From the NCBI GenBank assembly GCA_028816945.1, contig JAPPQG010000021.1, positions 1 through 5,828 of the forward strand: a DNA stretch of 5,828 bases, in the 5' to 3' direction. The DNA is from Alphaproteobacteria bacterium (GTDB lineage: Bacteria; Pseudomonadota; Alphaproteobacteria; RS24). The notes under the pieces are model-generated. The model was not told where the DNA came from. It worked only from the letters and a program-made list of their open reading frames with translations, and made no database searches. Positions 1-5,224 of this stretch are shown piece after piece (position 1 is the stretch's first letter; each line of letters starts with the position of its first letter). The position numbers and the translations under genes are program-made.

Positions 1-352
1 CCGCCCCCCCTTTATCATCAATATCGACTTGTGCATTGCCAAGCACATGGACATTTAAGGTAAAATGGGGCGGTTTTTTCATATATTTGGCAAACATGGC
101 AGCAATTTCATCACGGCCTGTTAAGCGGCCAAATGTCTTATCATAACGCCTGCCAATGCCCTCCCATATAGCATCTTTTGTAAAGAGGGCGAGCAAGTCA
201 TCCATATTAAAATCGGCATCTATCTTATCGCATAGATACATATAGCGATTCATGCAGGCTAGAATATGTTTTTCATCTTCTAGCCGTTTTACGCGCGCGA
301 CTAGTTCATCAAATATGCGTTCGTCACTAATTTGGCGTGGCGCAGTTTGCAT
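1..352 (-). CDS. iacI: SnoaL-like protein (IacI-like), 3' end cut by window edge
   Basis: Partial gene of 117 complete codons, starting MQTAPRQISDERIF and running off the left edge. After an N-terminal helix rich in charged residues (about residues 10-30) comes a stretch typical of the SnoaL-like/NTF2 cone fold: CMNRYMYLCDKIDADFNMDDLLALF (written here in part: a helix, then Asp-rich turn), then an Asp-Ala-x-Trp strand and a GRDEIAAMF helix. Full members are usually near 150-170 residues, so perhaps a third is missing. An in-frame TAG five codons before the ATG fixes the start; the ribosome site is weak (AGG, 6 bases upstream). It follows the IacB-like gene by 21 bp, so co-transcription is likely. 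Known family: SnoaL-like proteins act as small cyclases, hydrolases or scavengers of reactive intermediates; IacI of the indole-3-acetate cluster is of this type and its reaction is not settled. The iacI name is inferred from gene order. Confidence 0.72.
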   Translation of the reverse strand, partial: MQTAPRQISDERIFDELVARVKRLEDEKHILACMNRYMYLCDKIDADFNMDDLLALFTKDAIWEGIGRRYDKTFGRLTGRDEIAAMFAKYMKKPPHFTLNVHVLGNAQVDIDDKGGA

Positions 353-373
353 AATATGCCTATTCTATCTTGC

Positions 374-733
374 CTATTCGGGGATAGTCAATTCACGCCC
401 AATACGCGCTTCGACTTTACAATATTTCCACAATTTATAAGTGCCGTCACCCACAGGCGTTGCACGGAAAAAATCGCAAGCCGCAATAATCGTATCTAAA
501 TCGCCTACATCGGCCATAATATAACATGTCCAAGGTGCGCCATAAGATGGGCCAACTTGAATGCGGTCATCATCCATAACGCCCAAAACTTTCAGATTCG
601 GCAATTTATCAATGCCCTTTAACATAGCAGAAAAAGCCTGCCAAACTTCGCCCATTTCTGACTCGGGCGCATCCATAAAATTTTGATTTACGCCAATACA
701 AAATAATACGCGATATGTCTTTTCTTCACTCAT
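374..733 (-). CDS. iacB: IacB-like small protein of the indole-3-acetate cluster
   Basis: A 119-residue soluble protein without signal peptide or membrane segment. The layout (strand at 7-15, helix at 26-40, strand at 47-53, strand at 68-74, helix at 77-90, strand at 99-109) fits a ferredoxin-like dimeric alpha/beta barrel, with an aromatic-rich middle (GAPWTCYIM) and end (YKLWKYCKVEARIG). A perfect Shine-Dalgarno site (AGGAG at 740-744, 6 bases before the ATG) and an in-frame TAG four codons upstream fix the start. It lies between a monooxygenase of IacA type and a SnoaL-like gene, the position of iacB in iacHABICDEFG clusters. The iacB product is required or associated with indole-3-acetate breakdown, but its chemistry is not established to my knowledge. 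Assignment rests on size, fold guess and synteny; an alternative is an unrelated EthD/YciI-like barrel protein. Confidence 0.72.
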   Translation of the reverse strand: MSEEKTYRVLFCIGVNQNFMDAPESEMGEVWQAFSAMLKGIDKLPNLKVLGVMDDDRIQVGPSYGAPWTCYIMADVGDLDTIIAACDFFRATPVGDGTYKLWKYCKVEARIGRELTIPE

Positions 734-751
734 AATAATCTCCTATCTTAT

Positions 752-790
752 TTTCTAATTTATACTCATAGTTTCTAACTTAATTCATAG
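752..790. repeat. Imperfect direct duplication, 19-20 bp, two copies
   Basis: Copy 1 at 752-771 and copy 2 at 772-790 are adjacent and match at most positions with one gap (plus strand: tttctaatttatactcatag and tttctaacttaattcatag). They lie in the 143-bp gap between the monooxygenase and the IacB-like gene, just upstream of the IacB-like ribosome site. The rest of 791-820 is A+T-rich with no clear structure. Because the region is A+T-rich, chance similarity is possible. Confidence 0.45.
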
Positions 791-820
791 CATCCATATG
801 CTTATTTCATCATTTTATGT

Positions 821-887
821 CTCGTTTATAAATATGCCTCGTTTATAAATATGCCTCGTTTATAAATATGCCTCGTTTATAAATAGC
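821..887. repeat. 17-bp tandem repeat, three perfect copies plus one shortened
   Basis: Unit on the plus strand is ctcgtttataaatatgc. Copies at 821-837, 838-854 and 855-871 are identical; the fourth, 872-887, lacks one base and supplies the last codons and the TAA stop of the monooxygenase gene (Gly-Tyr-Leu-stop). Each unit holds the self-complementary octamer TTTATAAA. Identity of three copies suggests recent expansion from the end of the coding sequence into the gap. Expansion or loss of units would not change the protein because the stop precedes the extra copies in the reading direction. Confidence 0.95.
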
Positions 888-2025
888 CCGGAAGGGGTTG
901 GTGGCCGAACATCATCGCGCCCGCATTTTGATAAGTAATATCGCCCATAAAGGCGTGTTGGCGTGCCACATGGGCATCACGGAAGCAACGCGATAATGGG
1001 TGGTCGTAATATACACTCGTCATGCCCGCTAAATGATAAACAGATCGGGTGGCATTTGTGCATTCGCGGGTTAAATAAGTGGTAGCAAGGCGTACCATAT
1101 TTATCTGTTCATGGCTTGGCTCATCACCCTTCATAATACTATTCCATATATCTTCGGTTGCTTCATAAAAAAAGGCACGCACAGAGCGCAACTGCGCTTC
1201 TGCTTGGGCTATCTCCATTTGCACATAAGGGCGCTCCCCAATATCGGGTGCGCCTGTAACAGAGACACGCTTGCCACCCATCGCCAAAACAATATCTATT
1301 GACTCACGGGCAATGCCTAATGTTGTCACAGCAAGCACTTGGGCGGCAAGGGCTAATGCGGGATATTTGAAAATTGGGAAATCCAAATTCGACTTTGCCC
1401 CGCGCGTAAAAGTCCATTCTATTGGCACAATCACATCTTCAACCACTAAATCAAAACTGCCTGTGGCTGTCAGCCCATGCACATCCCAAGTCTTTTCAAT
1501 GGTTACTTTTTCACGCGGCATAACGGCCATGCGCGGCAAAGCATTTTTCTCCTCTGTCTTAATCCCCGCCCCCAATAAGGAAGCCCCCATGCAACCGCTT
1601 GCAAAAGCCCAACGCCCCTTTACCTTAAAGCCACCCTCTACACTGCTTGCTGGTTGGGGCGGGAAAATGCCGCCGGCAAAAACAATATCTGGCGTATCTT
1701 TCCAAACTTCTTTAATTGTCTCCGCAGGCAGAGCAGAAAGATAAAAGGGATTCATGCCAAAACTTGCCACCCAACCCGCCGAGCCATCGGCGGCAGATAT
1801 GGCTTCAATCGCTTGCAAAAATTCGCAAGGGTTTTTTTCATCACCGCTAAATTTTTGCGGCACAAAAGCGCGGTAAATGCCTATTTCCTTAAATATATCA
1901 ATAATATCTTGTGAAATATAACGTTGCTCTTCAAATTCTGCACGGCGGGCGCGAATATCGGCCAATAAGGCATCGAATTTTTCTGCGCCGCCCCATTGCG
2001 ACTTATCAATAAGATTACGGGGCAT
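877..2025 (-). CDS. iacA: Acyl-CoA-dehydrogenase-fold flavin monooxygenase, IacA-like (indole-3-acetate 2-hydroxylation)
   Basis: A 382-residue protein of the acyl-CoA dehydrogenase superfamily, in the branch of two-component flavin monooxygenases (HsaA, IacA, indole oxygenases) that use reduced flavin from a separate reductase. Visible: an all-alpha N-terminal domain (about 10-110) with SAADGSAGWVASF at 77-89; a beta domain (115-205) with GRWAFASGC at 137-145 and VHGLTATGSFDL at 183-194; and a helical C-terminal domain with RDAHVARQHAF at 349-359 and a PGYL end. Length is normal for the family. The start is fixed by GAAGGA (2033-2038, 7 bases upstream) and an in-frame TAG two codons before the ATG. 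Known for IacA: hydroxylation of indole-3-acetate at C2; homologues also turn indole into indigo precursors. Position between an amidase and an IacB-like gene supports IacA. No flavin reductase lies in the window. Another indole-type or phenolic substrate remains possible. Confidence 0.85.
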   Translation of the reverse strand: MPRNLIDKSQWGGAEKFDALLADIRARRAEFEEQRYISQDIIDIFKEIGIYRAFVPQKFSGDEKNPCEFLQAIEAISAADGSAGWVASFGMNPFYLSALPAETIKEVWKDTPDIVFAGGIFPPQPASSVEGGFKVKGRWAFASGCMGASLLGAGIKTEEKNALPRMAVMPREKVTIEKTWDVHGLTATGSFDLVVEDVIVPIEWTFTRGAKSNLDFPIFKYPALALAAQVLAVTTLGIARESIDIVLAMGGKRVSVTGAPDIGERPYVQMEIAQAEAQLRSVRAFFYEATEDIWNSIMKGDEPSHEQINMVRLATTYLTRECTNATRSVYHLAGMTSVYYDHPLSRCFRDAHVARQHAFMGDITYQNAGAMMFGHQPLPGYL

Positions 2026-2110
2026 TATCTATTCCTTCTCATATTAGACTCTTTTCCATATTAAGCTTTTTCTCATATTAAGCTCTTTTCCATATTAGGC
2101 TTTCTCTCAT
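2025..2110 (-). other. Relay of mini-ORFs linking amidase stop to monooxygenase start
   Basis: Three tiny reading frames fill the gap. ORF 1 (2078-2110) starts one base after the amidase TAG and encodes MRESLIWKRA. ORF 2 (2044-2076) starts one base after ORF 1's TAA and encodes MRKSLIWKRV. ORF 3 (2025-2042) starts one base after ORF 2's TAA, encodes MRRNR, and its TAA overlaps the monooxygenase ATG as TAATG. Each ATG is preceded by a purine tract (AAAGAG or AAAAAG) resembling a weak Shine-Dalgarno site. The intermediate repeat copies open two further ORFs, both MEKSLI, ending in ATGA overlaps with the next ATG. The pattern is seen directly; translation and a coupling role are inference. It could simply follow from repeat duplication of one stop-start junction. 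Confidence 0.4.
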
Positions 2111-2141
2111 GCTAGACTCTTTCCTTGCTAGGCTTGGTTTG
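2040..2141. repeat. Degenerate 17-bp tandem repeat, about six copies, with 34-bp dimer order
   Basis: Copies begin at 2040, 2057, 2074, 2091, 2108 and, more diverged, 2125. Plus-strand units resemble catattaagctcttttc. Copies 1 and 3, and copies 2 and 4, are most alike, giving a 34-bp higher-order unit (2040-2073 and 2074-2107 match at 30 of 34 positions). The array covers the final codons and TAG of the amidase gene (2112-2114) and reaches the ribosome site of the monooxygenase. The monooxygenase ATG (2023-2025) lies exactly one period from the first repeat ATG, so its start region is in register with the array. Confidence 0.9.
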
Positions 2142-3245
2142 AATGGACTCATCTAAAATCTGTGCCGCCTCAAACAACCATTCATCTTTACCCTTAGGGG
2201 CGATAATTTGCAACCCTATTGGGCGGTTGCTTGTTTCAGGCACAGGCATAGAAAGGGCGGGATGGCCTGACACATTAAATGGGCGCGCCAAAGCGCTAAT
2301 GTTCAAATCTTGCTTGCCCGCCAATGCCTCATGGCATTTCATAGGTAAAGCAGGCAAGGAAGGCGTTATTAAAACATCCACTTTTGTGAGTGCGTCATCT
2401 ACTTCGCGTGTAAATTGGCTGCGGATTTTTTCGGCCGCCTCTATTTCTTTTGCGCCTGTTTGCTTTGCCATAACAAGGCGTTTAGCCACATCTTTATCAA
2501 TTTTGCCCGTATCCAAATAGCCCCCATAAGCCTGCCAAACTTCGGCATTGATAAGCGTAAGCCCCGCCTCAAAGGCTTGTTTTAAGGAGGGCAAATCAAT
2601 CGGCAGGCAGGGCAAGCCCGATTGTGCGACCCAATCATTGATTGGCTTTTGAATATCGCTATCGGCTTCGCATGCGACAAGCCCTAATTTGCGTATTTTG
2701 CTTTTTTGGTCTGTCTGAAAATGGCTATCAATAATCGCCATTGCTTTACGGAGCATTTGCAAACTAGCAGCAAATGGGCCGACACAATCTAATGTTGTTT
2801 GCTCAGGCATAACGCCTTTACGGCTTATGCGCCCAAAGGTTGGCTTTAAGCCATAGACGCCACAACAAGCCGCTGGCACTCTTATCGAGCCGCCTGTATC
2901 TGTACCAAGTGAAAAATCAACCCTTTTCGCCGCCACCGCAACGGCTGAACCACTTGACGAGCCGCCGGGGATAAAATCAGGATAAGTGACATTACGCGGC
3001 GTGCCTGTCCAATGATTGATTCCTGTCATACCAAAAGCTAATTCGTGTAAATTAAGTTTGCCAATAAGGCGACAGCCTGCTTGCAATATGGCTTCGACAA
3101 CATCGGCATGTTTTTTGGCCGGCGGGCGGTTGGCAAAAACTTTACTTCCTGCACGGCTTGGATGGTTTGCAACATCAATCGTATCTTTAACAGCGGCTGT
3201 TATGGGCCCACGGCCAAGCGTAAATTTCTCAACAAATATAGACAT
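2112..3245 (-). CDS. iacH: Amidase-signature hydrolase, compact form (IacH-like)
   Basis: A 377-residue amidase-signature serine hydrolase. The Ser-cisSer-Lys triad is visible: Lys20 in AVKDTIDV, cis-Ser96 in GGSSSGS (94-100), and nucleophile Ser120 in GTDTGGSIRVPA (114-125). Conserved later blocks are CGVYGLKPTFGRIS (128-141), a Pro-rich VLITPSLPALP (291-301) and RPIGLQIIAP (341-350). The protein lacks the roughly 50-70 residue N-terminal helices of most relatives; an in-frame TAA directly before the ATG rules out a longer start, and AAAGGG lies about 5 bases upstream. Gene order before the IacA-like gene matches iacH. IacH is an amidase-like protein of the indole-3-acetate cluster with uncertain substrate; indole-3-acetamide hydrolysis or cleavage of a ring-opened amide or lactam intermediate are plausible. 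The 3' end (KERV-stop) lies inside a 17-bp repeat. Confidence 0.85.
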   Translation of the reverse strand: MSIFVEKFTLGRGPITAAVKDTIDVANHPSRAGSKVFANRPPAKKHADVVEAILQAGCRLIGKLNLHELAFGMTGINHWTGTPRNVTYPDFIPGGSSSGSAVAVAAKRVDFSLGTDTGGSIRVPAACCGVYGLKPTFGRISRKGVMPEQTTLDCVGPFAASLQMLRKAMAIIDSHFQTDQKSKIRKLGLVACEADSDIQKPINDWVAQSGLPCLPIDLPSLKQAFEAGLTLINAEVWQAYGGYLDTGKIDKDVAKRLVMAKQTGAKEIEAAEKIRSQFTREVDDALTKVDVLITPSLPALPMKCHEALAGKQDLNISALARPFNVSGHPALSMPVPETSNRPIGLQIIAPKGKDEWLFEAAQILDESIQTKPSKERV

Positions 3246-3331
3246 TTATGCCCTTTCATCAAGCATATAGCAATTAAAGAAAATATGACACGCCATGAGC
3301 GGCACGCCACCCATAGCAGATTACGCATTGT

Positions 3332-3416
3332 GCCATTATCCCAAAGCTATTATCCCCAACGGCATTACTCTAACACTATTACTCAAACGCTATTACCCCA
3401 ATGCCATTACAAAGGC
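3332..3416. repeat. Degenerate ~14-bp tandem repeat, six copies
   Basis: Copies start near 3332, 3346, 3362, 3375, 3389 and 3403, mostly 14 bp apart with one 16-bp step. Plus-strand consensus is close to gctattaccccaaa. On the coding strand each copy contains TAATA or TAATG. The array occupies the middle of the 197-bp gap between dioxygenase and amidase. The remaining part, 3246-3331, shows no convincing promoter or terminator. Confidence 0.75.
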
Positions 3417-3443
3417 ACCAAAGCTAAAAGAGTAAAAACGCAT
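3393..3443 (-). other. Possible 16-codon ORF overlapping the dioxygenase stop (TAATG)
   Basis: The dioxygenase stop TAA (3443-3445) shares its last A with an ATG, giving TAATG. That ATG opens a frame encoding MRFYSFSFGAFVMALG, which ends in the 14-bp repeat. Further tiny frames follow: MPLGIIALG, whose TAA overlaps the start of a 20-codon frame (TAATG), and MLDERA, whose TAA directly abuts the amidase ATG. No ribosome site precedes the first one. Short frames are frequent in A+T-rich DNA, so this may be chance. Confidence 0.2.
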
Positions 3444-4372
3444 TAAGTGACAACAGGTAGAAATGTTTCATTCAGCTCTTTTTCATAATAGAAAATCGCT
3501 TTGCCTGTTTGGTCAGCTGTCCATGTCCGTGTCGGGTGGTCGGGATAGAAAGAATAACCGCCAGCAAAAACTTCATTTCTATTCCCTGATGGGTCCCAGA
3601 AATAAATTGTTTGCCCGCGTGTAATGCCATGCCGTGTTGGCCCAATATCTACTGACACATTATATCGTGCCATTAAATCGGCCGCATGGCCGATGGCGTT
3701 CCAATCTTCGACCAAAAAGGAGCAGTGATGAAATTTATTATCTGCTTCATGGCGCACAAGCGCTACATCATGCGCTTTTGTCGAACAGGTTAGGAAAATG
3801 GCAATCGTCATTTTATTTTCTTCATCATAGACAATTTCGGTTGTGCGGAAATTCAGCAAATTTCTAAAAATGTTTGCTGTGCCGTCAATATCGCCGCCAT
3901 ATAAAAGACAATGGTCAAAGCGAATGGCCGCCATGCCTCGAGGCGGTTCGTGCCAAATCTCTGGATTCTTTGTCATAGGCCCTATATCAGAGGCTTCTAT
4001 TTCAGCGTAAAAGTCAAAATGATGCCCCGTTGGTGCGACAAAGCGAATGCGTGGGCCAAGACCCGGCTGCTCGCCGGCGGGAATATCTTCAACCTTTATA
4101 CCTTCGCCTATTAGTTTGGCTTTTATATCGGCCAATGTTTCAGGGCTATCAACCTTAAATCCCATAACATCCATGCCCGGCTCATCAGCCTGCCGCAAAA
4201 TAATACTGTGGCGGTCAAATTCATCAAAAGCTTTAAGAAAAACACGCTTATCGCCTTCCTCACGGCTGACTTCAACCAGCCCTAATAAATCTCGATAATG
4301 TTTTAAGCATGGTTCCATTTCCATAACCCGAATTTGCACGAAACCCGGGCGTAATACACCAGTCATAGCCAT
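3443..4372 (-). CDS. xylE: Catechol 2,3-dioxygenase, XylE family (extradiol ring cleavage)
   Basis: A 309-residue two-module vicinal-oxygen-chelate enzyme, closely like Pseudomonas XylE (307 residues) along its whole length: GVLRPGFVQIRV at the start, ADEPGMDVMGFKV at 62-74, GHHFDFYAE at 116-124, STKAHDVA at 197-204, DIGPTRHG at 242-249 and IYFWDPSGNRNEVF at 256-269. The Fe(II) ligands are His154, His216 and Glu267; second-sphere residues His201, His248 and Tyr257 match the catalytic ones of XylE. It opens catechol to 2-hydroxymuconate semialdehyde in the cytoplasm. The ATG at 4370-4372 is chosen because AAGGAG lies 6 bases upstream; a GTG at 4385-4387 would add five residues but sits across that ribosome site. 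It stands directly before the iac-like genes, whose pathway ends in catechol, so it probably takes that product. A substituted catechol is also possible. Confidence 0.93.
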   Translation of the reverse strand: MAMTGVLRPGFVQIRVMEMEPCLKHYRDLLGLVEVSREEGDKRVFLKAFDEFDRHSIILRQADEPGMDVMGFKVDSPETLADIKAKLIGEGIKVEDIPAGEQPGLGPRIRFVAPTGHHFDFYAEIEASDIGPMTKNPEIWHEPPRGMAAIRFDHCLLYGGDIDGTANIFRNLLNFRTTEIVYDEENKMTIAIFLTCSTKAHDVALVRHEADNKFHHCSFLVEDWNAIGHAADLMARYNVSVDIGPTRHGITRGQTIYFWDPSGNRNEVFAGGYSFYPDHPTRTWTADQTGKAIFYYEKELNETFLPVVT

Positions 4373-4378
4373 TTTAGT

Positions 4379-4384
4379 CTCCTT
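4379..4384 (-). promoter_or_regulatory. Ribosome binding site AAGGAG fixing the dioxygenase start
   Basis: On the minus strand AAGGAG is followed by six bases and then ATG (4372-4370). It excludes the in-frame GTG at 4387-4385, which lies immediately upstream of it. The resulting protein begins MAMTGVLRPG, matching the start of XylE-type enzymes. Confidence 0.8.
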
Positions 4385-4471
4385 CACAAGCTAGTTATCA
4401 TTATTTATGTTACTCAATTTATACACGCATGCCAGTCTAATACTGAACGCTCTTTGATACAAATTATATCC

Positions 4472-4499
4472 ATTATAGGCTATAAAATGGTTAAATCAA
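4472..4499 (-). promoter_or_regulatory. Putative sigma70-type promoter before the dioxygenase gene
   Basis: On the minus strand a -35-like TTGATT (4494-4499) is followed after 16 bp by a perfect -10 TATAAT (4472-4477). Transcription would start near 4465, leaving about 90 bases of leader before the dioxygenase ATG. This is the only major gap of the cluster without a clear tandem repeat, which supports a regulatory role. A second TATAAT-like hexamer lies a few bases downstream. A+T-rich DNA gives false positives. Confidence 0.45.
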
Positions 4500-4517
4500 A
4501 CCCCATTTGCCTATTCT

Positions 4518-5123
4518 TTACGAGACTTTTTCAGCCGCTTGCACAGCGCGATGCGCGGTCATCTCATCAAACCATGCGACAAATTGAGGCTCTTTTGTAA
4601 AATCTAGCCCATATTGTTTGGCAAGCGCAAAACGGGGATAAAGCGCACAATCGGCCAAATTAGGCTTTTGCGCCCCCCCTAAAATGTCAGCCTTTGTGGA
4701 TAAAAACCGCAAGCCCGCGGCAAAATCTTCTTCTGCCTGTTGCATTATGTCTGCCCGCCTTTCCTCTTGCGGACGGTTGCGTATTTCGGAAAGATAGGCA
4801 AAAATCGGCTTACCAAATGTCGCATCACTATATTGATGAAGTTGGCGAATGGCTGCATTGCGGCTAGGGGTAGAAGTCAAAAACATGCCCTTTGCATATG
4901 CTTCATTGATATATTCTGCCTGAATAGCCGACTCCGTTAGCACAAGCTTATCATCTGCCACCTCATCTACCATTATTGGCACAGTGCCTGTATTATATTT
5001 CGCCATATCAGGGTGTTTTGTACCACGCTCGACCGTGATTGTCTCAAAAGCCACGCCCGCAAAAGATAAAACAAGGCGCACTTTCCAACAATAAGGGCAA
5101 TCATCTCGATTATATAATAGCAT
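4518..5123 (-). CDS. Glutathione S-transferase with N-terminal CPYC motif
   Basis: A 201-residue soluble GST-fold protein. The thioredoxin-like N-terminal domain has CPYC (Cys9-Cys12), the cis-proline in GTVPIMVD (46-53) and the glutathione-gamma-Glu-binding LTESAIQAEYI (62-72, Glu64-Ser65). The all-helical C-terminal domain (about 85-200) contains NLADCALYPRF (155-165), the usual Asp-capped folding motif. The redox-active Cys pair resembles glutaredoxin-2, omega and SspA-like GSTs rather than classical Tyr/Ser enzymes, so reduction or dehalogenation/deglutathionylation chemistry is possible. An in-frame TGA six codons upstream limits the start; the ribosome site is a weak GAGAG stretch. GST genes accompany several aromatic-ring catabolic operons (BphK type), usually as accessory enzymes. 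Here it lies between a DsbA-like isomerase gene and catechol 2,3-dioxygenase. Substrate unknown. Confidence 0.88.
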   Translation of the reverse strand: MLLYNRDDCPYCWKVRLVLSFAGVAFETITVERGTKHPDMAKYNTGTVPIMVDEVADDKLVLTESAIQAEYINEAYAKGMFLTSTPSRNAAIRQLHQYSDATFGKPIFAYLSEIRNRPQEERRADIMQQAEEDFAAGLRFLSTKADILGGAQKPNLADCALYPRFALAKQYGLDFTKEPQFVAWFDEMTAHRAVQAAEKVS

Positions 5124-5224
5124 TATGAACTCTCTTTCTCATTTATATGGTGCGCTATATGGCGTATTATATGGTGCATTATATGGTTCGTTAGTATAGC
5201 GCATTTATTATCGCATACAGACAT
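5123..5224 (-). CDS. Possible 33-residue His-rich small protein, coupled at both ends
   Basis: An uninterrupted frame spans the whole gap between the isomerase and GST genes. It starts with an ATG sharing a base with the isomerase TAA (TAATG) and ends with a TAA sharing a base with the GST ATG (TAATG). The product begins MSVCDNKCAILTNH, with Cys4 and Cys8, and then carries tetrapeptide repeats NHIM, HHII, RHIA and HHIN, ending EKESS. Six His and two Cys in 33 residues could bind metal. No ribosome site precedes its start, so it would need re-initiation after the isomerase gene; its own last codons contain the GST ribosome site. I do not recognise a family. Being written largely by a 12-bp repeat, it may be a repeat by-product rather than a real gene. 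Confidence 0.35.
   Translation of the reverse strand: MSVCDNKCAILTNHIMHHIIRHIAHHINEKESS
5144..5191. repeat. 12-bp tandem repeat, four copies (diverged copies to about 5215)
   Basis: Copies at 5144-5155, 5156-5167, 5168-5179 and 5180-5191 resemble tatatggtgcat on the plus strand, differing by one to four bases; two much weaker copies may extend to 5215. The period is a multiple of three and falls in frame with the small His-rich ORF, giving x-His-Ile-x repeats. Copy junctions read TATAAT on the minus strand twice, but no fitting -35 hexamer was seen. Confidence 0.85.

Noticed and set aside
252..440. 62-codon plus-strand frame over the junction of the IacB-like and SnoaL-like genes
   Set aside because: It is antisense to both genes and lacks family motifs; the Ser-rich start is an artefact of opposite-strand reading.
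734..820. Promoter before the IacB-like gene
   Set aside because: A TATAAA hexamer is present, but the hexamer 17 bp upstream does not resemble TTGACA.
1271..1744. 157-codon plus-strand frame opposite the monooxygenase
   Set aside because: It is antisense to a well-supported gene with clear family motifs, has no ribosome site of note and no recognisable domain.
3246..3331. Terminator hairpin after the dioxygenase gene
   Set aside because: Short GC patches (ggcacgcc) do not form a stable stem followed by a T-run on the minus strand.
3332..3416. CRISPR array or replication iterons
   Set aside because: Units are too short and directly adjacent without unique spacers, and no replication or cas gene is near; they are degenerate tandem repeats in an operon gap.
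4385..4387. GTG start for the dioxygenase giving an extra MKETK
   Set aside because: The GTG is immediately upstream of the AAGGAG ribosome site and would lack its own; the ATG downstream matches the XylE start.
5144..5191. Serial -10 boxes forming a GST promoter
   Set aside because: Two TATAAT hexamers occur at repeat junctions, but no -35-like hexamer sits at a suitable distance; they follow from the A+T-rich repeat.
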